Shown: positions 1 through 9,577, counted from the first letter of the stretch. The stretch is 64,000 bases of DNA from Candidatus Pelagibacterales bacterium (GCA_947497305.1 CANMFY010000001.1:1-64000); one strand, 5' to 3'. The notes: generated from the sequence alone by a model not told the origin. Translations and numbers: made by a program.

Positions 1-1726
1 CTTTACCATTTTTGTCTTTACCAAGCGCATCCTTATAAAGATCAAACGTCATTGAACCTGCGATAGCGTAAGCTACAACAAGTGGAGGTGATGCTAAATA
101 ATTTGCCTTAACTTGAGGGTGCACTCGTCCTTCAAAATTTCTATTTCCTGAAAGGACTGAGGCAACATATAATTCACCCTTTATAATTGCATTACTAATA
201 TTATCATTCAATGGTCCAGAGTTTCCAATACAAGTCGTACAACCATATCCAACTAAATTAAAACCTAATTGATTTAGATAAGTATCAAGTCCTGCTTTTT
301 CTAAATAATCTGTAACTACTTTTGAACCTGGCGCTAGTGAAGTTTTAACCCAAGGCTTTGAAGACAATCCTTTTTCAATTGCTTTTTTAGCAAGAAGTCC
401 TGCAGCAATTAAAACACTAGGGTTGGAAGTATTTGTGCAAGATGTGATTGCAGCAATGACAATATTTCCATCTTTTAATTTATAATTTGCATTTTCAACT
501 GCATATTCTTTTAACGCAGTTCTTTTTATTGTTTCTTTAAAGTTTCTATTAAAATCTTTTGCAGCATCCGTTAATAAAACTTTATCTTGTGGACGCTTTG
601 GTCCTGCGATTGTTGGAACTACTGTGCTCACATCTAAACTTAAAGTATCCGTAAATACCATGCCAGAACTAGTCCATAGCCCCTGCTCTTTCGCATAAAC
701 CTCTATAAGTTTAATTAAGTCTTTATCTCTTCCAGTAAATTGTAAATATTTTAATGTCTCTTCATCAATTGGAAAAAATCCGCATGTCGCTCCATATTCT
801 GGCGCCATATTTGCAATAGTTGCTCTGTCTGCAAGGGATAAATTTTTTAAACCTTCGCCATAAAATTCTACAAATTTTCCAACTACGCCTTTTTGTCTTA
901 ACATTTGTGTAACTGTTAAAACTAAATCTGTTGCAGTTGTGCCTTCTGGTAATTTTCCTGTAACTTCAAACCCAATAACTTCTGGAATTAACATTGAAAT
1001 GGGTTGTCCTAACATTACAGCTTCAGCTTCAATTCCACCAACCCCCCAACCTAAAACTGAAAGACCATTGACCATTGTTGTGTGACTATCAGTGCCTACT
1101 AAAGTATCTGGATAAGCGGTTAATTCTCCGTTTACTTCTGAAGACCAAACTACTTTTGATAAGTATTCTAAATTAACCTGGTGACAAATTCCTGTTCCTG
1201 GAGGAACCACTTTAAAATTATCAAATGCTTGCTGACCCCATTTTAAAAACGAATATCTTTCACCATTTCTTGAAAATTCTTTTTCAACGTTTAAGTCAAA
1301 TGAATCTTTGTTTGCATAATTATCAACCATTACTGAGTGATCGATGACTAAATCTACTTGAGATAATGGATTAATTTTTTTTGGATCTTTATTTTTTGCT
1401 TTTACTGCATCACGCATTGCAGCTAAATCTGCAACCGCTGGAATTCCTGTATAGTCCTGCATTAAAACTCGAGCTGGACGATATGCAATTTCAGTATCTG
1501 ATGTTTTAGTATTTAACCAACTTTGAATGGCATTAATCTGTGTCTTATCAACTGTCTTGTTATCCTCATATCGAAGTAAATTTTCTAATAAAACTTTAAG
1601 GGATTTTGGAAGTTTGCTTATATCTTTAAGGCCATTGTTCTCAGCCTGTGTTAAACTATAAATAACATAATCTTTTCCATTAACTTTTATTTTTTTTTTT
1701 GATTTAAAAGAATTTATTTCGCTCAT
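1..1726 (-). CDS. acnA: Aconitate hydratase, 3' part beyond window
   Basis: Aconitase interconverts citrate and isocitrate in the TCA cycle using a [4Fe-4S] cluster. About 575 N-terminal residues are visible of the roughly 890 usual for AcnA; the gene continues off the left edge. I read an open frame with no stop from the ATG at 1726. Cluster-ligand motifs are present: SCTNTSNPS near residue 430 and [10 protein letters not shown] near residue 495. The early GTDSHTTM motif is also present. The start codon overlaps the stop of the upstream DUF1850 gene as TAATG, implying translational coupling to the TRAP transporter genes. A run of eleven A (coding strand, 1690-1700) lies near the N-terminus and encodes lysines. 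Confidence 0.95.
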   Translation of the reverse strand, partial: MSEINSFKSKKKIKVNGKDYVIYSLTQAENNGLKDISKLPKSLKVLLENLLRYEDNKTVDKTQINAIQSWLNTKTSDTEIAYRPARVLMQDYTGIPAVADLAAMRDAVKAKNKDPKKINPLSQVDLVIDHSVMVDNYANKDSFDLNVEKEFSRNGERYSFLKWGQQAFDNFKVVPPGTGICHQVNLEYLSKVVWSSEVNGELTAYPDTLVGTDSHTTMVNGLSVLGWGVGGIEAEAVMLGQPISMLIPEVIGFEVTGKLPEGTTATDLVLTVTQMLRQKGVVGKFVEFYGEGLKNLSLADRATIANMAPEYGATCGFFPIDEETLKYLQFTGRDKDLIKLIEVYAKEQGLWTSSGMVFTDTLSLDVSTVVPTIAGPKRPQDKVLLTDAAKDFNRNFKETIKRTALKEYAVENANYKLKDGNIVIAAITSCTNTSNPSVLIAAGLLAKKAIEKGLSSKPWVKTSLAPGSKVVTDYLEKAGLDTYLNQLGFNLVGYGCTTCIGNSGPLNDNISNAIIKGELYVASVLSGNRNFEGRVHPQVKANYLASPPLVVAYAIAGSMTFDLYKDALGKDKNGK

Positions 1727-2106
1727 TAGAAAATTTTGAATTTTTTACTATCGCAAACATATAACTTCAACGGTTTATTTTCATTTTTTGGTAACTCTTG
1801 GCACTTACCATTAAAACACACACTCCAATTCTTTATATTCGTCTCAGATGTCGCAAGTAGAATTTCATCCTTTGTGCTTACTTTTGGACTATAAACATAC
1901 CATCCTTTTACTAATTTTGAATTCTCAGGCGGTTCCATGCCGGCACCAGAACCTTTAATGCGAGCTTCAACAATTTTAAGTTTGGAATTAATAATTTTCC
2001 AGTCTTCCTGCCACTCAGTTTTTTCAACAGAATGAAACCATGTCAAAGTAAAAAAAGAAACTGCAAAAGTTGTTATTTTGGTTCCTGCTAAAACACAAAG
2101 ACTCAT
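1726..2106 (-). CDS. DUF1850 domain protein, TAXI-TRAP associated
   Basis: A 126-residue protein of unknown biochemical role that matches the DUF1850 family, usually found next to TAXI-type TRAP transporters. Recognisable family features are the [14 protein letters not shown] segment (residues about 19-32), the GAGM motif near residue 54 and the GW pair near residue 68. The hydrophobic N-terminus may be a membrane anchor or signal. Both ends use TAATG overlaps: the start is fused to the permease stop and the stop to the aconitase start. A role as an accessory factor of the transporter is inference from neighbourhood only. Confidence 0.8.
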   Translation of the reverse strand: MSLCVLAGTKITTFAVSFFTLTWFHSVEKTEWQEDWKIINSKLKIVEARIKGSGAGMEPPENSKLVKGWYVYSPKVSTKDEILLATSETNIKNWSVCFNGKCQELPKNENKPLKLYVCDSKKFKIF

Positions 2107-4205
2107 TAAGTTTTTGAATTTACCCTTCTAAATTTTAGCCATCTGTAAATTATAAATAATATCATTAACCCAAAGCCTAATTCATCAGTAATTGGAATTG
2201 CAGCTATCAGTAGTATGGAAACACAAAGACAAATAATTCTCTCAAGTATATTTAGTGGCGCGTTCATATAACCAACGGCGCACATCCCTAAAAATAACAT
2301 TGCGATAAGAGCTTTAATTGAAATATAGCTGACGGAAGTTATAATAGTAAAAACATCTTTGTTTTCAAGTCCCTGCAACATCAATTCTGGACTATAAACC
2401 GCCATAAAAGGTACAACAAATCCTGCCACTGCTAATTTTACTGCTTGTAAAGAAATCTTAAAACCACTTTCCTTTGCGAACGGAGCTGCAGCAAAACATG
2501 CCAAAGCAACTGGAGGTGTCAGATCAGCCATAATACCAAAATAAAATACGAACATATGACTAACAAGAAGCGGAACGCCTAATTTTAATAAAGCTGGTCC
2601 AGCGATCGCAGATGTTATTATATAATTTGGTATAGTTGGAATTCCCATTCCAAGAATAAGACAAACAATCATTGTTAAGATTAAGGATAATAACAAACTG
2701 TTTTCTCCGACTTTTATTATGTACTGACCAAAAGTATTTGCTGCACCTGTTAGTGTTAATGTACCAATCACCACTCCTATTACTGCACATGCAACGCCAA
2801 CTGGTAAAGCAGCTTTTCCACCTTCAGCAAGAGCGTCTCTACACGAAAGTAATGTTTCTCTGCCACCTTTAAATACAAAATTAATAAAAACTAATATTGA
2901 TATTGAAATTACGATAACTTTTATTCCAATTTCAAAAAATGATGCGGAGACTAAACCTAATATAATCCAGAACAGTACTCTTTTGTAACTCGAAAGCTTA
3001 CCCGCTATCGGAGCTCCGAGAATTAAAAAAACTACAAAAGCTAGACCAATAGTCCCAGCATATAAAGGAGTAAAACCTGAAAAAAGTAAATAAACTAATA
3101 TGATTAAAGGAATAGTTAAATACCAATTTTTTTTTAAAGCTTGATAAGCAGAGGGAAGTTGATCTTTGGGAATTCCAAGTAAATTTTTCTTACCTGCCTC
3201 TAAATAAACCATCCACCAGCATGCTATATAATAAAGAATTGCAGGTATAATTGCAGCTTTTACTATTTCTATATATTTTACGCCTAAAGTTTCTGCCATA
3301 ATGAAGGCAACTGCCCCCATAACCGGAGGCATAATTTGTCCCCCCATGGATGAAGTTGCCTCTACGCCTCCCGCAAAAGCCGATGAGTAGCCATACTTTT
3401 TCATTAAAGGTATTGTAAATTGACCTGATGTTACAACATTTGCGATTCCTGATCCTGAAATTGTTCCCATTAACGCAGAAGATGCAACGCATACTTGAGC
3501 TGGACCGCCCCTTGTATGACCAAACAAACCTAAGGCGACATCATTAAATAATTTTATCATTCCAGCACGCTCCATAAATGAGCCAAACAAAATAAATAAA
3601 AAGACAAAAGTGCTCGAAACATAAGTTGGAATTCCATAAATACCCTCTGTTCCATAGCTCATATGTTCAACGATTTGTCTAAAATCATAGCCACGATGCT
3701 GAAGCATCCCAGTCAAGTAGTTGCCAAAAAAACAATATAATAAAAAAATTCCTGCGATTAACGAAAGGGCATAGCCCATAACTAACCATGCGGCGATAAA
3801 AACAAGAATAACTGCTGTTACACCAAAAATTATATCTATTAACAGTAAGTCAGTAGTACGAATAAGAAGAGCGTCATACTGAACAGTTTGATAAATTGCA
3901 ACAAACAAACTTAAAAGTCCCCCTGCCCAAGAAATAATTTTTAAAAATTTATTATTTTTTTTAAGTGCACAAACTAACGGTAATGCCAATAACCCTAAAA
4001 AACCTACATGCACTGCTCTTAATATTTGACTTGGTAAATCTAATAAATGTGCAGCGGTTACAACTTGAAAAACTGAAAACGTGATAGCAATATAAAATAA
4101 TACTTTTCCCTCAAAAGAGCTTGGAAAACTTGCAATAGAAGGATCGTAATATTCAGCCGAGCTAAACTCGGCTGAGTCTTTAGTGGTATTTTGGTTTTTA
4201 TTCAC
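2106..4205 (-). CDS. TRAP transporter permease, fused 4TM/12TM (TAXI type)
   Basis: Large inner-membrane protein of 699 residues with many hydrophobic segments, matching the fused DctQ-DctM permease of TAXI-type TRAP transporters. These use ion gradients and a periplasmic binding protein to import small, often carboxylated, solutes. The TRAP large-subunit signature is visible around residues 230-300 (GSGIANVVTSGQFTIPLM followed by GGQIMPPVMGA) and again near 510-525 (GMGIPTIPNYI). The start is GTG at 4205. A GGAAGA stretch abuts it too closely to be an ideal ribosome binding site, but no better in-frame start is seen. The binding-protein gene lies 45 bp upstream and the DUF1850 gene overlaps downstream. 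Substrate cannot be assigned. Confidence 0.9.
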   Translation of the reverse strand: MNKNQNTTKDSAEFSSAEYYDPSIASFPSSFEGKVLFYIAITFSVFQVVTAAHLLDLPSQILRAVHVGFLGLLALPLVCALKKNNKFLKIISWAGGLLSLFVAIYQTVQYDALLIRTTDLLLIDIIFGVTAVILVFIAAWLVMGYALSLIAGIFLLYCFFGNYLTGMLQHRGYDFRQIVEHMSYGTEGIYGIPTYVSSTFVFLFILFGSFMERAGMIKLFNDVALGLFGHTRGGPAQVCVASSALMGTISGSGIANVVTSGQFTIPLMKKYGYSSAFAGGVEATSSMGGQIMPPVMGAVAFIMAETLGVKYIEIVKAAIIPAILYYIACWWMVYLEAGKKNLLGIPKDQLPSAYQALKKNWYLTIPLIILVYLLFSGFTPLYAGTIGLAFVVFLILGAPIAGKLSSYKRVLFWIILGLVSASFFEIGIKVIVISISILVFINFVFKGGRETLLSCRDALAEGGKAALPVGVACAVIGVVIGTLTLTGAANTFGQYIIKVGENSLLLSLILTMIVCLILGMGIPTIPNYIITSAIAGPALLKLGVPLLVSHMFVFYFGIMADLTPPVALACFAAAPFAKESGFKISLQAVKLAVAGFVVPFMAVYSPELMLQGLENKDVFTIITSVSYISIKALIAMLFLGMCAVGYMNAPLNILERIICLCVSILLIAAIPITDELGFGLMILFIIYRWLKFRRVNSKT

Positions 4206-4250
4206 TCTTCCAATCTAAACCAATAGAAATAATTAGTTTATTTTTTGGTA

Positions 4251-5198
4251 CTACTTAATTAACCCCTTTTCCTTGTAATATTTTGTAGCGCCAGGATGAA
4301 GAGGTAGTGGCGGATTACTTGCCGCATCTTTCACATTGATATCTTTAGCTGCAGAATGTGCTGCTACTAAAGCTGGAAGATTCTCATAAAACAACTTAGT
4401 CATTTGGTAAGCTGTTGCATCAGATACATCTTTTCTTGTAACCAAATAATTTACAATTGCTGTTGTGCTTACAGCTGCAGTTTGTCCTTTATAAGTTTCG
4501 GCAGGAATTGTTCCTGGAATAAATGGAGCTCCCATTTTTTTAACAACATCCGCAGGGACGGCTACAACATTTATTTCAACAGAGTTTGCTAAATCTTTAA
4601 GTGAAGCAACACCCAGTCCGGCTGATTGTAAAGTTGCATCTAATTGCCTATTTTTAATAAGCTCAACTGATTCAGCAAAAGGTAAATACTCAACTTTACC
4701 TAAATCTTTATAACTCATGCCTGCAGCAGCAAGAACTGCGCGTGCATTTAATTCAGTTCCAGATTTTGCGGCACCAACAGAAATTCTTTTTCCTTTTAAA
4801 TCTGCTAAAGTTTTTATATTAGATCCTTTTGAAGCAACTATTTGAACGTAATTTGGATAAATAGCTCCAATAATTCTCAATTTGTCCAATTTGTTTTTAA
4901 AACCTGCATCTTCATTACCTGCCCAAGCATCTTTTGCTGAATCACCCAAAACGAAAGCTATTTCTCCTTTGCCTTCTTGTAGTAAATTTAAATTTTCTAC
5001 AGATGCCTTAGTAACTTGAACTTGCACTTTAGAACCTTTGATATTATCACCGTAAATCTTAGTTAATGCCGAACCAAGAGGATAGTAAACACCTGCGGTT
5101 CCACCAGTAAGAATATTTATAAATTCCGCTGACTGCGCCTTAGCAGCATTTGAGGTTAATAATAAAGCAGCTATTAAAGCTGATATTTTTTTTAACAT
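4251..5198 (-). CDS. TAXI family TRAP transporter solute-binding protein
   Basis: Periplasmic substrate-binding subunit of 315 residues. It has a typical signal peptide (basic start, hydrophobic core, likely cleavage after AKA near residue 21) followed by the family opening INILTGGTAGVYYPLGSAL. Other TAXI hallmarks are KGKRISVGAAKSGTELNA (about residues 130-150) and the CC-free, glycine-rich ligand cleft. First gene of a transcript that continues into the fused permease, the DUF1850 gene and aconitase. TAXI proteins in other organisms have been linked to glutamate and 2-oxoglutarate; the ligand here is unknown. Confidence 0.9.
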   Translation of the reverse strand: MLKKISALIAALLLTSNAAKAQSAEFINILTGGTAGVYYPLGSALTKIYGDNIKGSKVQVQVTKASVENLNLLQEGKGEIAFVLGDSAKDAWAGNEDAGFKNKLDKLRIIGAIYPNYVQIVASKGSNIKTLADLKGKRISVGAAKSGTELNARAVLAAAGMSYKDLGKVEYLPFAESVELIKNRQLDATLQSAGLGVASLKDLANSVEINVVAVPADVVKKMGAPFIPGTIPAETYKGQTAAVSTTAIVNYLVTRKDVSDATAYQMTKLFYENLPALVAAHSAAKDINVKDAASNPPLPLHPGATKYYKEKGLIK

Positions 5199-5308
5199 AT
5201 TGATCCTTTGAAATTTGTTAATACAGTTATTAAATTATAAAAGGTTTAAAAAGGCAATCTTATAGAAAACATACAACCTTAAGTCGTAAAAAATGAAATT
5301 AAATGAGA

Positions 5309-5314
5309 TATAAT
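5309..5314 (+). promoter_or_regulatory. Predicted -10 element for msrB
   Basis: A perfect TATAAT lies 19 bp before the msrB start in the 135-bp divergent region between the TAXI binding protein and msrB. No good -35 hexamer sits at standard spacing. The rest of the intergenic region shows no clear palindrome or terminator. Confidence 0.4.
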
Positions 5315-5333
5315 ATATTAAACTATAAAAAAT

Positions 5334-5738
5334 ATGACCAAAGAAAAAATTAGTAAATCAAATTCAGAATGGCAGACAATTCTATCTGAAAATGAATATA
5401 AAATTTTACGTGAAGAGGGAACAGAGCGGGCGTTTACGAATAAACTTTACAACGAACATAGAGAGGGAAATTATTATTGCAAGGGCTGTAACTCAAAACT
5501 ATTCAGCTCTAAAATGAAATTTGATAGTGGCACAGGCTGGCCTTCTTTTTTTGATTCATACAAAGATGCTTTCGAGACAAGCACAGATTATAAATTGATC
5601 TATCCAAGGACAGAATATCATTGTGCAAAGTGTGGTGGACATCACGGACATTTATTTAATGATGGCCCAGAACCTACAAATAAAAGATACTGCAATAACG
5701 GAACTGCATTAAGATTTGTTCCGGAAAACTTAGATTAA
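5334..5738 (+). CDS. msrB: Peptide-methionine (R)-S-oxide reductase
   Basis: Reduces the R epimer of methionine sulfoxide in proteins. The 134-residue length fits a single-domain MsrB. Zinc-binding cysteines are present as CKGC (49, 52) and CAKC (97, 100). The catalytic cysteine is C120 in RYCNNGTALRF, which varies from the more usual RYCINSASLRF. GTGWPSF (about 66-72) is also conserved. No signal peptide is visible, so it should act in the cytoplasm. It is followed after 2 bp by a thioesterase gene, and msrA lies convergent just beyond. Confidence 0.95.
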   Translation: MTKEKISKSNSEWQTILSENEYKILREEGTERAFTNKLYNEHREGNYYCKGCNSKLFSSKMKFDSGTGWPSFFDSYKDAFETSTDYKLIYPRTEYHCAKCGGHHGHLFNDGPEPTNKRYCNNGTALRFVPENLD

Positions 5739-5740
5739 TT

Positions 5741-6133
5741 ATGAATATAAAATCAGAAGTTAGTAAAAAAGGTTTTATAAAACATATTGGAGGAATTGAA
5801 TTTAAAAAAATATCAGAGAATAATTTTGAATTTAAAACTTTAGTAAAAGAATTTAATTTAAATTCTCAAGGCATAAGTCACGGAGGTTACTTAGCAACTA
5901 TTCTCGATAGTGGAATGGGGTCAGCAGCACATATGGTAATTGGTGAGGGTAAAAATTGCGTCACAATATCATTAGATATAAAATTTATAGGAGGGTCTAA
6001 AGAAAATGATATTTTAGTTGGCAAGGTACTAATTACTAAAAAAACTCAATCTCTAGTTTTTGTAAAAGCCGATTTATTTAAATCTGAAAATATTATTGCT
6101 TCTGCATCTGGTATTTGGAAAATTTTAAAATAA
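5741..6133 (+). CDS. PaaI-like hotdog-fold thioesterase
   Basis: A 130-residue single hotdog domain of the PaaI/YbgC-like acyl-CoA thioesterase group. The active-site region is visible as GISHGGYLATILDSGMGSAA (about residues 44-63), with the family's HGG followed by the acidic residue in the long helix. Substrate is unknown; the family hydrolyses aromatic or medium-chain acyl-CoA esters. It starts 2 bp after the msrB stop, so the two are probably co-transcribed, and it ends 1 bp before the convergent msrA stop. Confidence 0.85.
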   Translation: MNIKSEVSKKGFIKHIGGIEFKKISENNFEFKTLVKEFNLNSQGISHGGYLATILDSGMGSAAHMVIGEGKNCVTISLDIKFIGGSKENDILVGKVLITKKTQSLVFVKADLFKSENIIASASGIWKILK

Positions 6134-6134
6134 A

Positions 6135-6704
6135 TTAATTCCAAACTTCTTTTAATCTCTCTAAACGTCTGCAACCCTTAACATATGCAAAATATTGGGA
6201 CGGGTTTTTTTTATAATATTGTTGATGATATTCTTCCGCAGGATAGAAATTTTTAAATTCTGTGAATGATGTTTTAATCTTATCAACTTTTAAAGATTTA
6301 AATTCTTTAATAGACTGATCAATAAATCTTCGCTCAGAATTGTTTTGATAAAATATAGCTGATGAGTAAGATTTGCCGCGATCGCAAAATTGCCCACTTC
6401 CGTCATAAGGGTCTATATTTATCCAGAAATTCCTAAGTAATTCTAAATAAGTAATTTTGTTTGGGTCGTAAGAAACTTTTACAGTTTCTATATGACCTGT
6501 GCGGCCGGAGACAACTTGTTGGTAAGTTGGATTTACAACTGTACCTCCACTATAACCAGAAACAACTTTATTAACTCCTTCTAGTTTGTCAAAAACAGGT
6601 TCCATGCACCAAAAACAGCCACCTGCAAAATAAGCTAGCTTCTCTTTAGAAAAACTATTTTGATTAAAAAAAAATATAAGAAATATTATTAATAGTTTTT
6701 TCAA
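6135..6704 (-). CDS. msrA: Peptide-methionine (S)-S-oxide reductase, exported
   Basis: Reduces the S epimer of methionine sulfoxide. The catalytic motif GGCFWCMEPVF is present with nucleophile C30. The length of 189 residues is normal for a single-domain MsrA plus leader. The first 20 residues (two lysines, a strongly hydrophobic core, then NSFSKE) look like a signal peptide, so the enzyme is probably periplasmic, unlike the leaderless MsrB nearby. The start overlaps the csiD-like stop by 4 bp (ATGA), making this the last gene of a seven-gene minus-strand operon. Confidence 0.93.
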   Translation of the reverse strand: MKKLLIIFLIFFFNQNSFSKEKLAYFAGGCFWCMEPVFDKLEGVNKVVSGYSGGTVVNPTYQQVVSGRTGHIETVKVSYDPNKITYLELLRNFWINIDPYDGSGQFCDRGKSYSSAIFYQNNSERRFIDQSIKEFKSLKVDKIKTSFTEFKNFYPAEEYHQQYYKKNPSQYFAYVKGCRRLERLKEVWN

Positions 6705-7618
6705 TTATAAAAAACTCCGCGTTGGCGCAAAAGTTCTCTCTGTAAATCTTTGTTTTCAACAAAAGGTTGTCGTCCATGAAGCATAAAATAATTATTTGAA
6801 AAGATTGAGCAACCTGGAGGAAGCTTAAATATAATTTTATGTTTACTATTTTCTAAAGATTGTGAAAGATTATTTAAAAATAAGCCTTGGTCCATATTTT
6901 GGGGCTCGGGGAATTGATCAATATAAGAAATCACTGGCTTTCCATTGCTATCTTTAAAAAAAACTGGATGAGTTACTTTATAATCTACGTTTTTACTTTT
7001 TGGTGAACCCCAAATAAAATCACTTTGCCCAACAGGATGGTTAAAAAATTTATTGCAATCTTCCCAATCATCCAAATGAAGTAATACGCTTTCACCTCCT
7101 TGGACGTTTTTTTCTTTGATTTTAGTCATTAACAACCAATCTGTTTTTTCTTTAACGTACGTTCCGTCTGTATGAAGATCTAATCTTTTGTAAGCTTTTC
7201 TTAAATAGGAGTCGCTACTATCTACATGTTTTACTTCAAAACGCGCATAATACTTTCCAGTCATTGCATCAAAATTTGGTAGACCCACCAAATGGGTAAG
7301 CGCTGTTGAAAGTTTTACTAAAAATTTATCATCTGTAACATCTGAATTAAATTTTTCAGGACCCACAACAAACGCTCCGTAATCTCTATCTATTAATATT
7401 TTTTTAAATAAATTTCTAATTTTATTTTCAAAAATTTTATTAAATTCATCAGCGACGAAAAATCTTAGGAATGGCTTAAGTTCAAGATCTTGAATGTCAA
7501 TGGGAGTAAATTTTTTCACAAGTTCCTCAATTGCGGATTGTGAAATATTTATTGAAACGAGTCTTTTACTTTGAGAGTGAGTGGAAATTTCTAATCCTTT
7601 TATATTTTCAAATGTCAT
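6701..7618 (-). CDS. glaH: CsiD/GlaH-family 2-oxoglutarate Fe(II) dioxygenase
   Basis: Matches the CsiD family; E. coli CsiD (GlaH) hydroxylates glutarate to L-2-hydroxyglutarate with 2-oxoglutarate and O2. The iron triad is visible as H149-x-D151 in LDLHTDGTY and H281 in MLHGRQPF. The C-terminal RELLRQRG carries the likely 2-oxoglutarate-binding arginine. Length is 305 residues against about 325 for E. coli, with a shorter N-terminus. It abuts azlD upstream with no gap and overlaps msrA downstream. No L-2-hydroxyglutarate oxidase (lhgO) or lysine-degradation gene is next to it, so the true substrate in this context is open. Confidence 0.85.
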   Translation of the reverse strand: MTFENIKGLEISTHSQSKRLVSINISQSAIEELVKKFTPIDIQDLELKPFLRFFVADEFNKIFENKIRNLFKKILIDRDYGAFVVGPEKFNSDVTDDKFLVKLSTALTHLVGLPNFDAMTGKYYARFEVKHVDSSDSYLRKAYKRLDLHTDGTYVKEKTDWLLMTKIKEKNVQGGESVLLHLDDWEDCNKFFNHPVGQSDFIWGSPKSKNVDYKVTHPVFFKDSNGKPVISYIDQFPEPQNMDQGLFLNNLSQSLENSKHKIIFKLPPGCSIFSNNYFMLHGRQPFVENKDLQRELLRQRGVFYN

Positions 7619-7951
7619 TTAATTAAAATATAAATTTAGTATACCAAATAAAATTACTCCGAATAAAGAGGAAAAAAGTACATTTTTTTTACTTGCAAAA
7701 AGTACTAAAATTGTAATTGCAGCAACCAGAAGCCTTACTAATGTTGATGTTTCCTCTAATGCTCCTACTGGGTGAATAAATATTCGTGCAATTAAAGCGG
7801 CTAAAATGCCGTATGAGATACAGGATACAAATTTAAATATTTTCCCCTCTTCATTAACAAATTCTGATGAGAACACTCCCAAAAATCTTGGTAAATAGGT
7901 TGCTAAAGCCGAAATTACAATTGCTGAATAAATATAAGTATCGAACATCAT
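7619..7951 (-). CDS. azlD: AzlD family amino acid transport protein
   Basis: Small 110-residue membrane protein with three to four hydrophobic segments, fitting the AzlD subunit of branched-chain amino acid exporters. It opens with a conserved ALATYLPRFLGV-type segment (residues about 15-26). It directly follows azlC with no intergenic bases and directly precedes the csiD-like gene. AzlC and AzlD are expected to form a two-component exporter, possibly for branched-chain or other hydrophobic amino acids. Confidence 0.85.
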   Translation of the reverse strand: MMFDTYIYSAIVISALATYLPRFLGVFSSEFVNEEGKIFKFVSCISYGILAALIARIFIHPVGALEETSTLVRLLVAAITILVLFASKKNVLFSSLFGVILFGILNLYFN

Positions 7952-8647
7952 TTATCTAATAAAAAACCAGTAAGAAATACTACCTCCAATAATTCCTGCA
8001 AAAAGTACTGACCAATCTGGTGTTAACAGAAAAAGAATTGGAGCCAAAATAGCTGACAAAAAAACTGTTAAAACAATATGTGGCTTGTTTAAAACCGAAA
8101 CAATCATACACATGAAATAAATTGGATTAAGAAATATCACTGCAACAAAAATTTCTTTGCTTATAATCTCAGCTGAAAAAAAACCAATAACAGTTGAAAT
8201 CGTTGATAAGATCCAAAGAGTTGATCCCAGTCCTAAAAAAAAGTTAAATCTATTTTCTTTAGTAATGCGATTGTAATTTGAAAGCATGTAAACCCAACTA
8301 GTTACAGCTATAAAATGTGCTAAAAAATAATAATGCCACCTAGGTCTATTCTTTTGCCTGATCACTGGAACAAGATTTACTGTCATTGGATATAATCTTG
8401 CATTTGTTAAAAAGACAGCAATTAAAATATTTAATAAGGTGCCATTTACAATTAAAGTTTCTGCCATCACTACTTGTCCGGGAAGAGCAAAACCAATAAG
8501 TGTAGATAGAAAACTTTGTGTAACATTTAAACCTGTATTTTTAAAAAGTGCTCCTAATGCAAAGAAACTTGCAGCAAGACTTATCCCTGGTATTCCAAAA
8601 CCAGCAAGACAACCTCTTTTAAAGTTATTATCAAAAGTTTTAATCAC
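7952..8647 (-). CDS. azlC: AzlC family branched-chain amino acid permease
   Basis: Large subunit of the AzlCD exporter, 231 residues with about six to eight membrane segments. The family N-terminus is recognisable: GCLAGFGIPGISLAASFFALG, then the GFALPGQVVMAETL segment and NARLYPMTVNLVPV (about residues 75-95). It overlaps the upstream LysE gene by 4 bp and abuts azlD. Two different amino acid exporters in a row point to removal of a metabolite, but the substrate is not evident. Confidence 0.88.
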   Translation of the reverse strand: MIKTFDNNFKRGCLAGFGIPGISLAASFFALGALFKNTGLNVTQSFLSTLIGFALPGQVVMAETLIVNGTLLNILIAVFLTNARLYPMTVNLVPVIRQKNRPRWHYYFLAHFIAVTSWVYMLSNYNRITKENRFNFFLGLGSTLWILSTISTVIGFFSAEIISKEIFVAVIFLNPIYFMCMIVSVLNKPHIVLTVFLSAILAPILFLLTPDWSVLFAGIIGGSISYWFFIR

Positions 8648-9261
8648 AAATTAATTTTTGTGCTTAAAATTTTATATGCTAATAACATCAAAATACATCC
8701 GGATAACCTACTTATAAGGTTTGGATAATTTTTTAGGAAATTAGAAATTTTGCTTGCAATACCAGCATAAGTAGCCAAAAAGAAAAAATCTAAACTCACA
8801 TGAGTAATTAATAAGATTATAAAATGAATTAAAAAATTATTATTTGGATCTAAAAAAGTTGGAAACATCACCAAAAAGAAAACTAAGGCACCTGGACTAA
8901 ATAATGCTGAAATAAACCCGTCTTTAAACAAGTTATAAGAAGAACGAGTATTGATATTTTGATTAACATCAATACTTGTTTTTCTTTTTAAAAAATTTAT
9001 GGCTAAATATATTAAGTAAAGTCCTCCAATCCATTTAAAAATATCTAAAATTTGCGGATATGCTTTCATTAAAGCATACATTCCAAATGTTGCGCAAATC
9101 ATTTGGATTATATTGGCAGAAACATCCCCTAAACCTGTCCATAAACTTTTGCTAAATCCATAGTTCATGGAATTGGTAATAATTAAAATTCTCTGGGGCC
9201 CTGGTGTTATTAAAAGAACAGTAATTACTTGGAGAAATAAGACGTAGTTATTTGGGATCAT
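8644..9261 (-). CDS. LysE/RhtB family amino acid exporter
   Basis: Inner-membrane exporter of 205 residues with about six hydrophobic helices. The LysE/RhtB signature TPGPQ near residue 20 varies slightly from the usual TPGPN, followed by GLGDVSANIIQM. The conserved GALVFFLVMFPTFLDP segment appears mid-protein. Family members export lysine, threonine, homoserine or related compounds. It sits 10 bp after the ferredoxin gene and overlaps azlC by 4 bp, so it belongs to the same transcript. Confidence 0.88.
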   Translation of the reverse strand: MIPNNYVLFLQVITVLLITPGPQRILIITNSMNYGFSKSLWTGLGDVSANIIQMICATFGMYALMKAYPQILDIFKWIGGLYLIYLAINFLKRKTSIDVNQNINTRSSYNLFKDGFISALFSPGALVFFLVMFPTFLDPNNNFLIHFIILLITHVSLDFFFLATYAGIASKISNFLKNYPNLISRLSGCILMLLAYKILSTKINL

Positions 9262-9271
9262 AAATTTAGAA

Positions 9272-9577
9272 TTATATTTTTAATCTCTCAACAACCTTAT
9301 TATTTATCAGATGAGACTCTAAAATCTCATTAATATCGTCTAAATTTTTATATGAATACCATATCCCCTCTGGATAAATCACCATGACCGGTCCAAGCTC
9401 ACACCGATCTAAACAGCCAGATTTATTAATTCTTATTTTTTTATTTAATTTCAAACTCTTAATTTTTATTTTTAATTCTGTCTGTAATTTCTCTGAGTCT
9501 TTTAGACTACAACAACCTTTCGGATTAGATTCTGGTCTTTTATTAATACAGCAAAAAACATGCTTCTCAAAAAACAT
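9272..9577 (-). CDS. Thioredoxin-like [2Fe-2S] ferredoxin
   Basis: A 101-residue thioredoxin-fold ferredoxin of the family that includes the NuoE C-terminal domain and the small (2Fe-2S) ferredoxin proteins. Cysteines are grouped as CC at 9-10, CC at about 22-23 and SGCLDRC near residues 53-58, followed by ELGPVMVIYP, which is characteristic. It abuts the SDR stop with no gap. It may supply electrons to a neighbouring enzyme or buffer redox, but the partner is unknown. Confidence 0.82.
   Translation of the reverse strand: MFFEKHVFCCINKRPESNPKGCCSLKDSEKLQTELKIKIKSLKLNKKIRINKSGCLDRCELGPVMVIYPEGIWYSYKNLDDINEILESHLINNKVVERLKI

Noticed and set aside
2560-3492. Cysteine-rich small frames (76 and 100 codons) within the TRAP permease
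   Set aside because: They are alternate-frame shadows of the fused permease; their composition follows the membrane-protein codons read out of frame.
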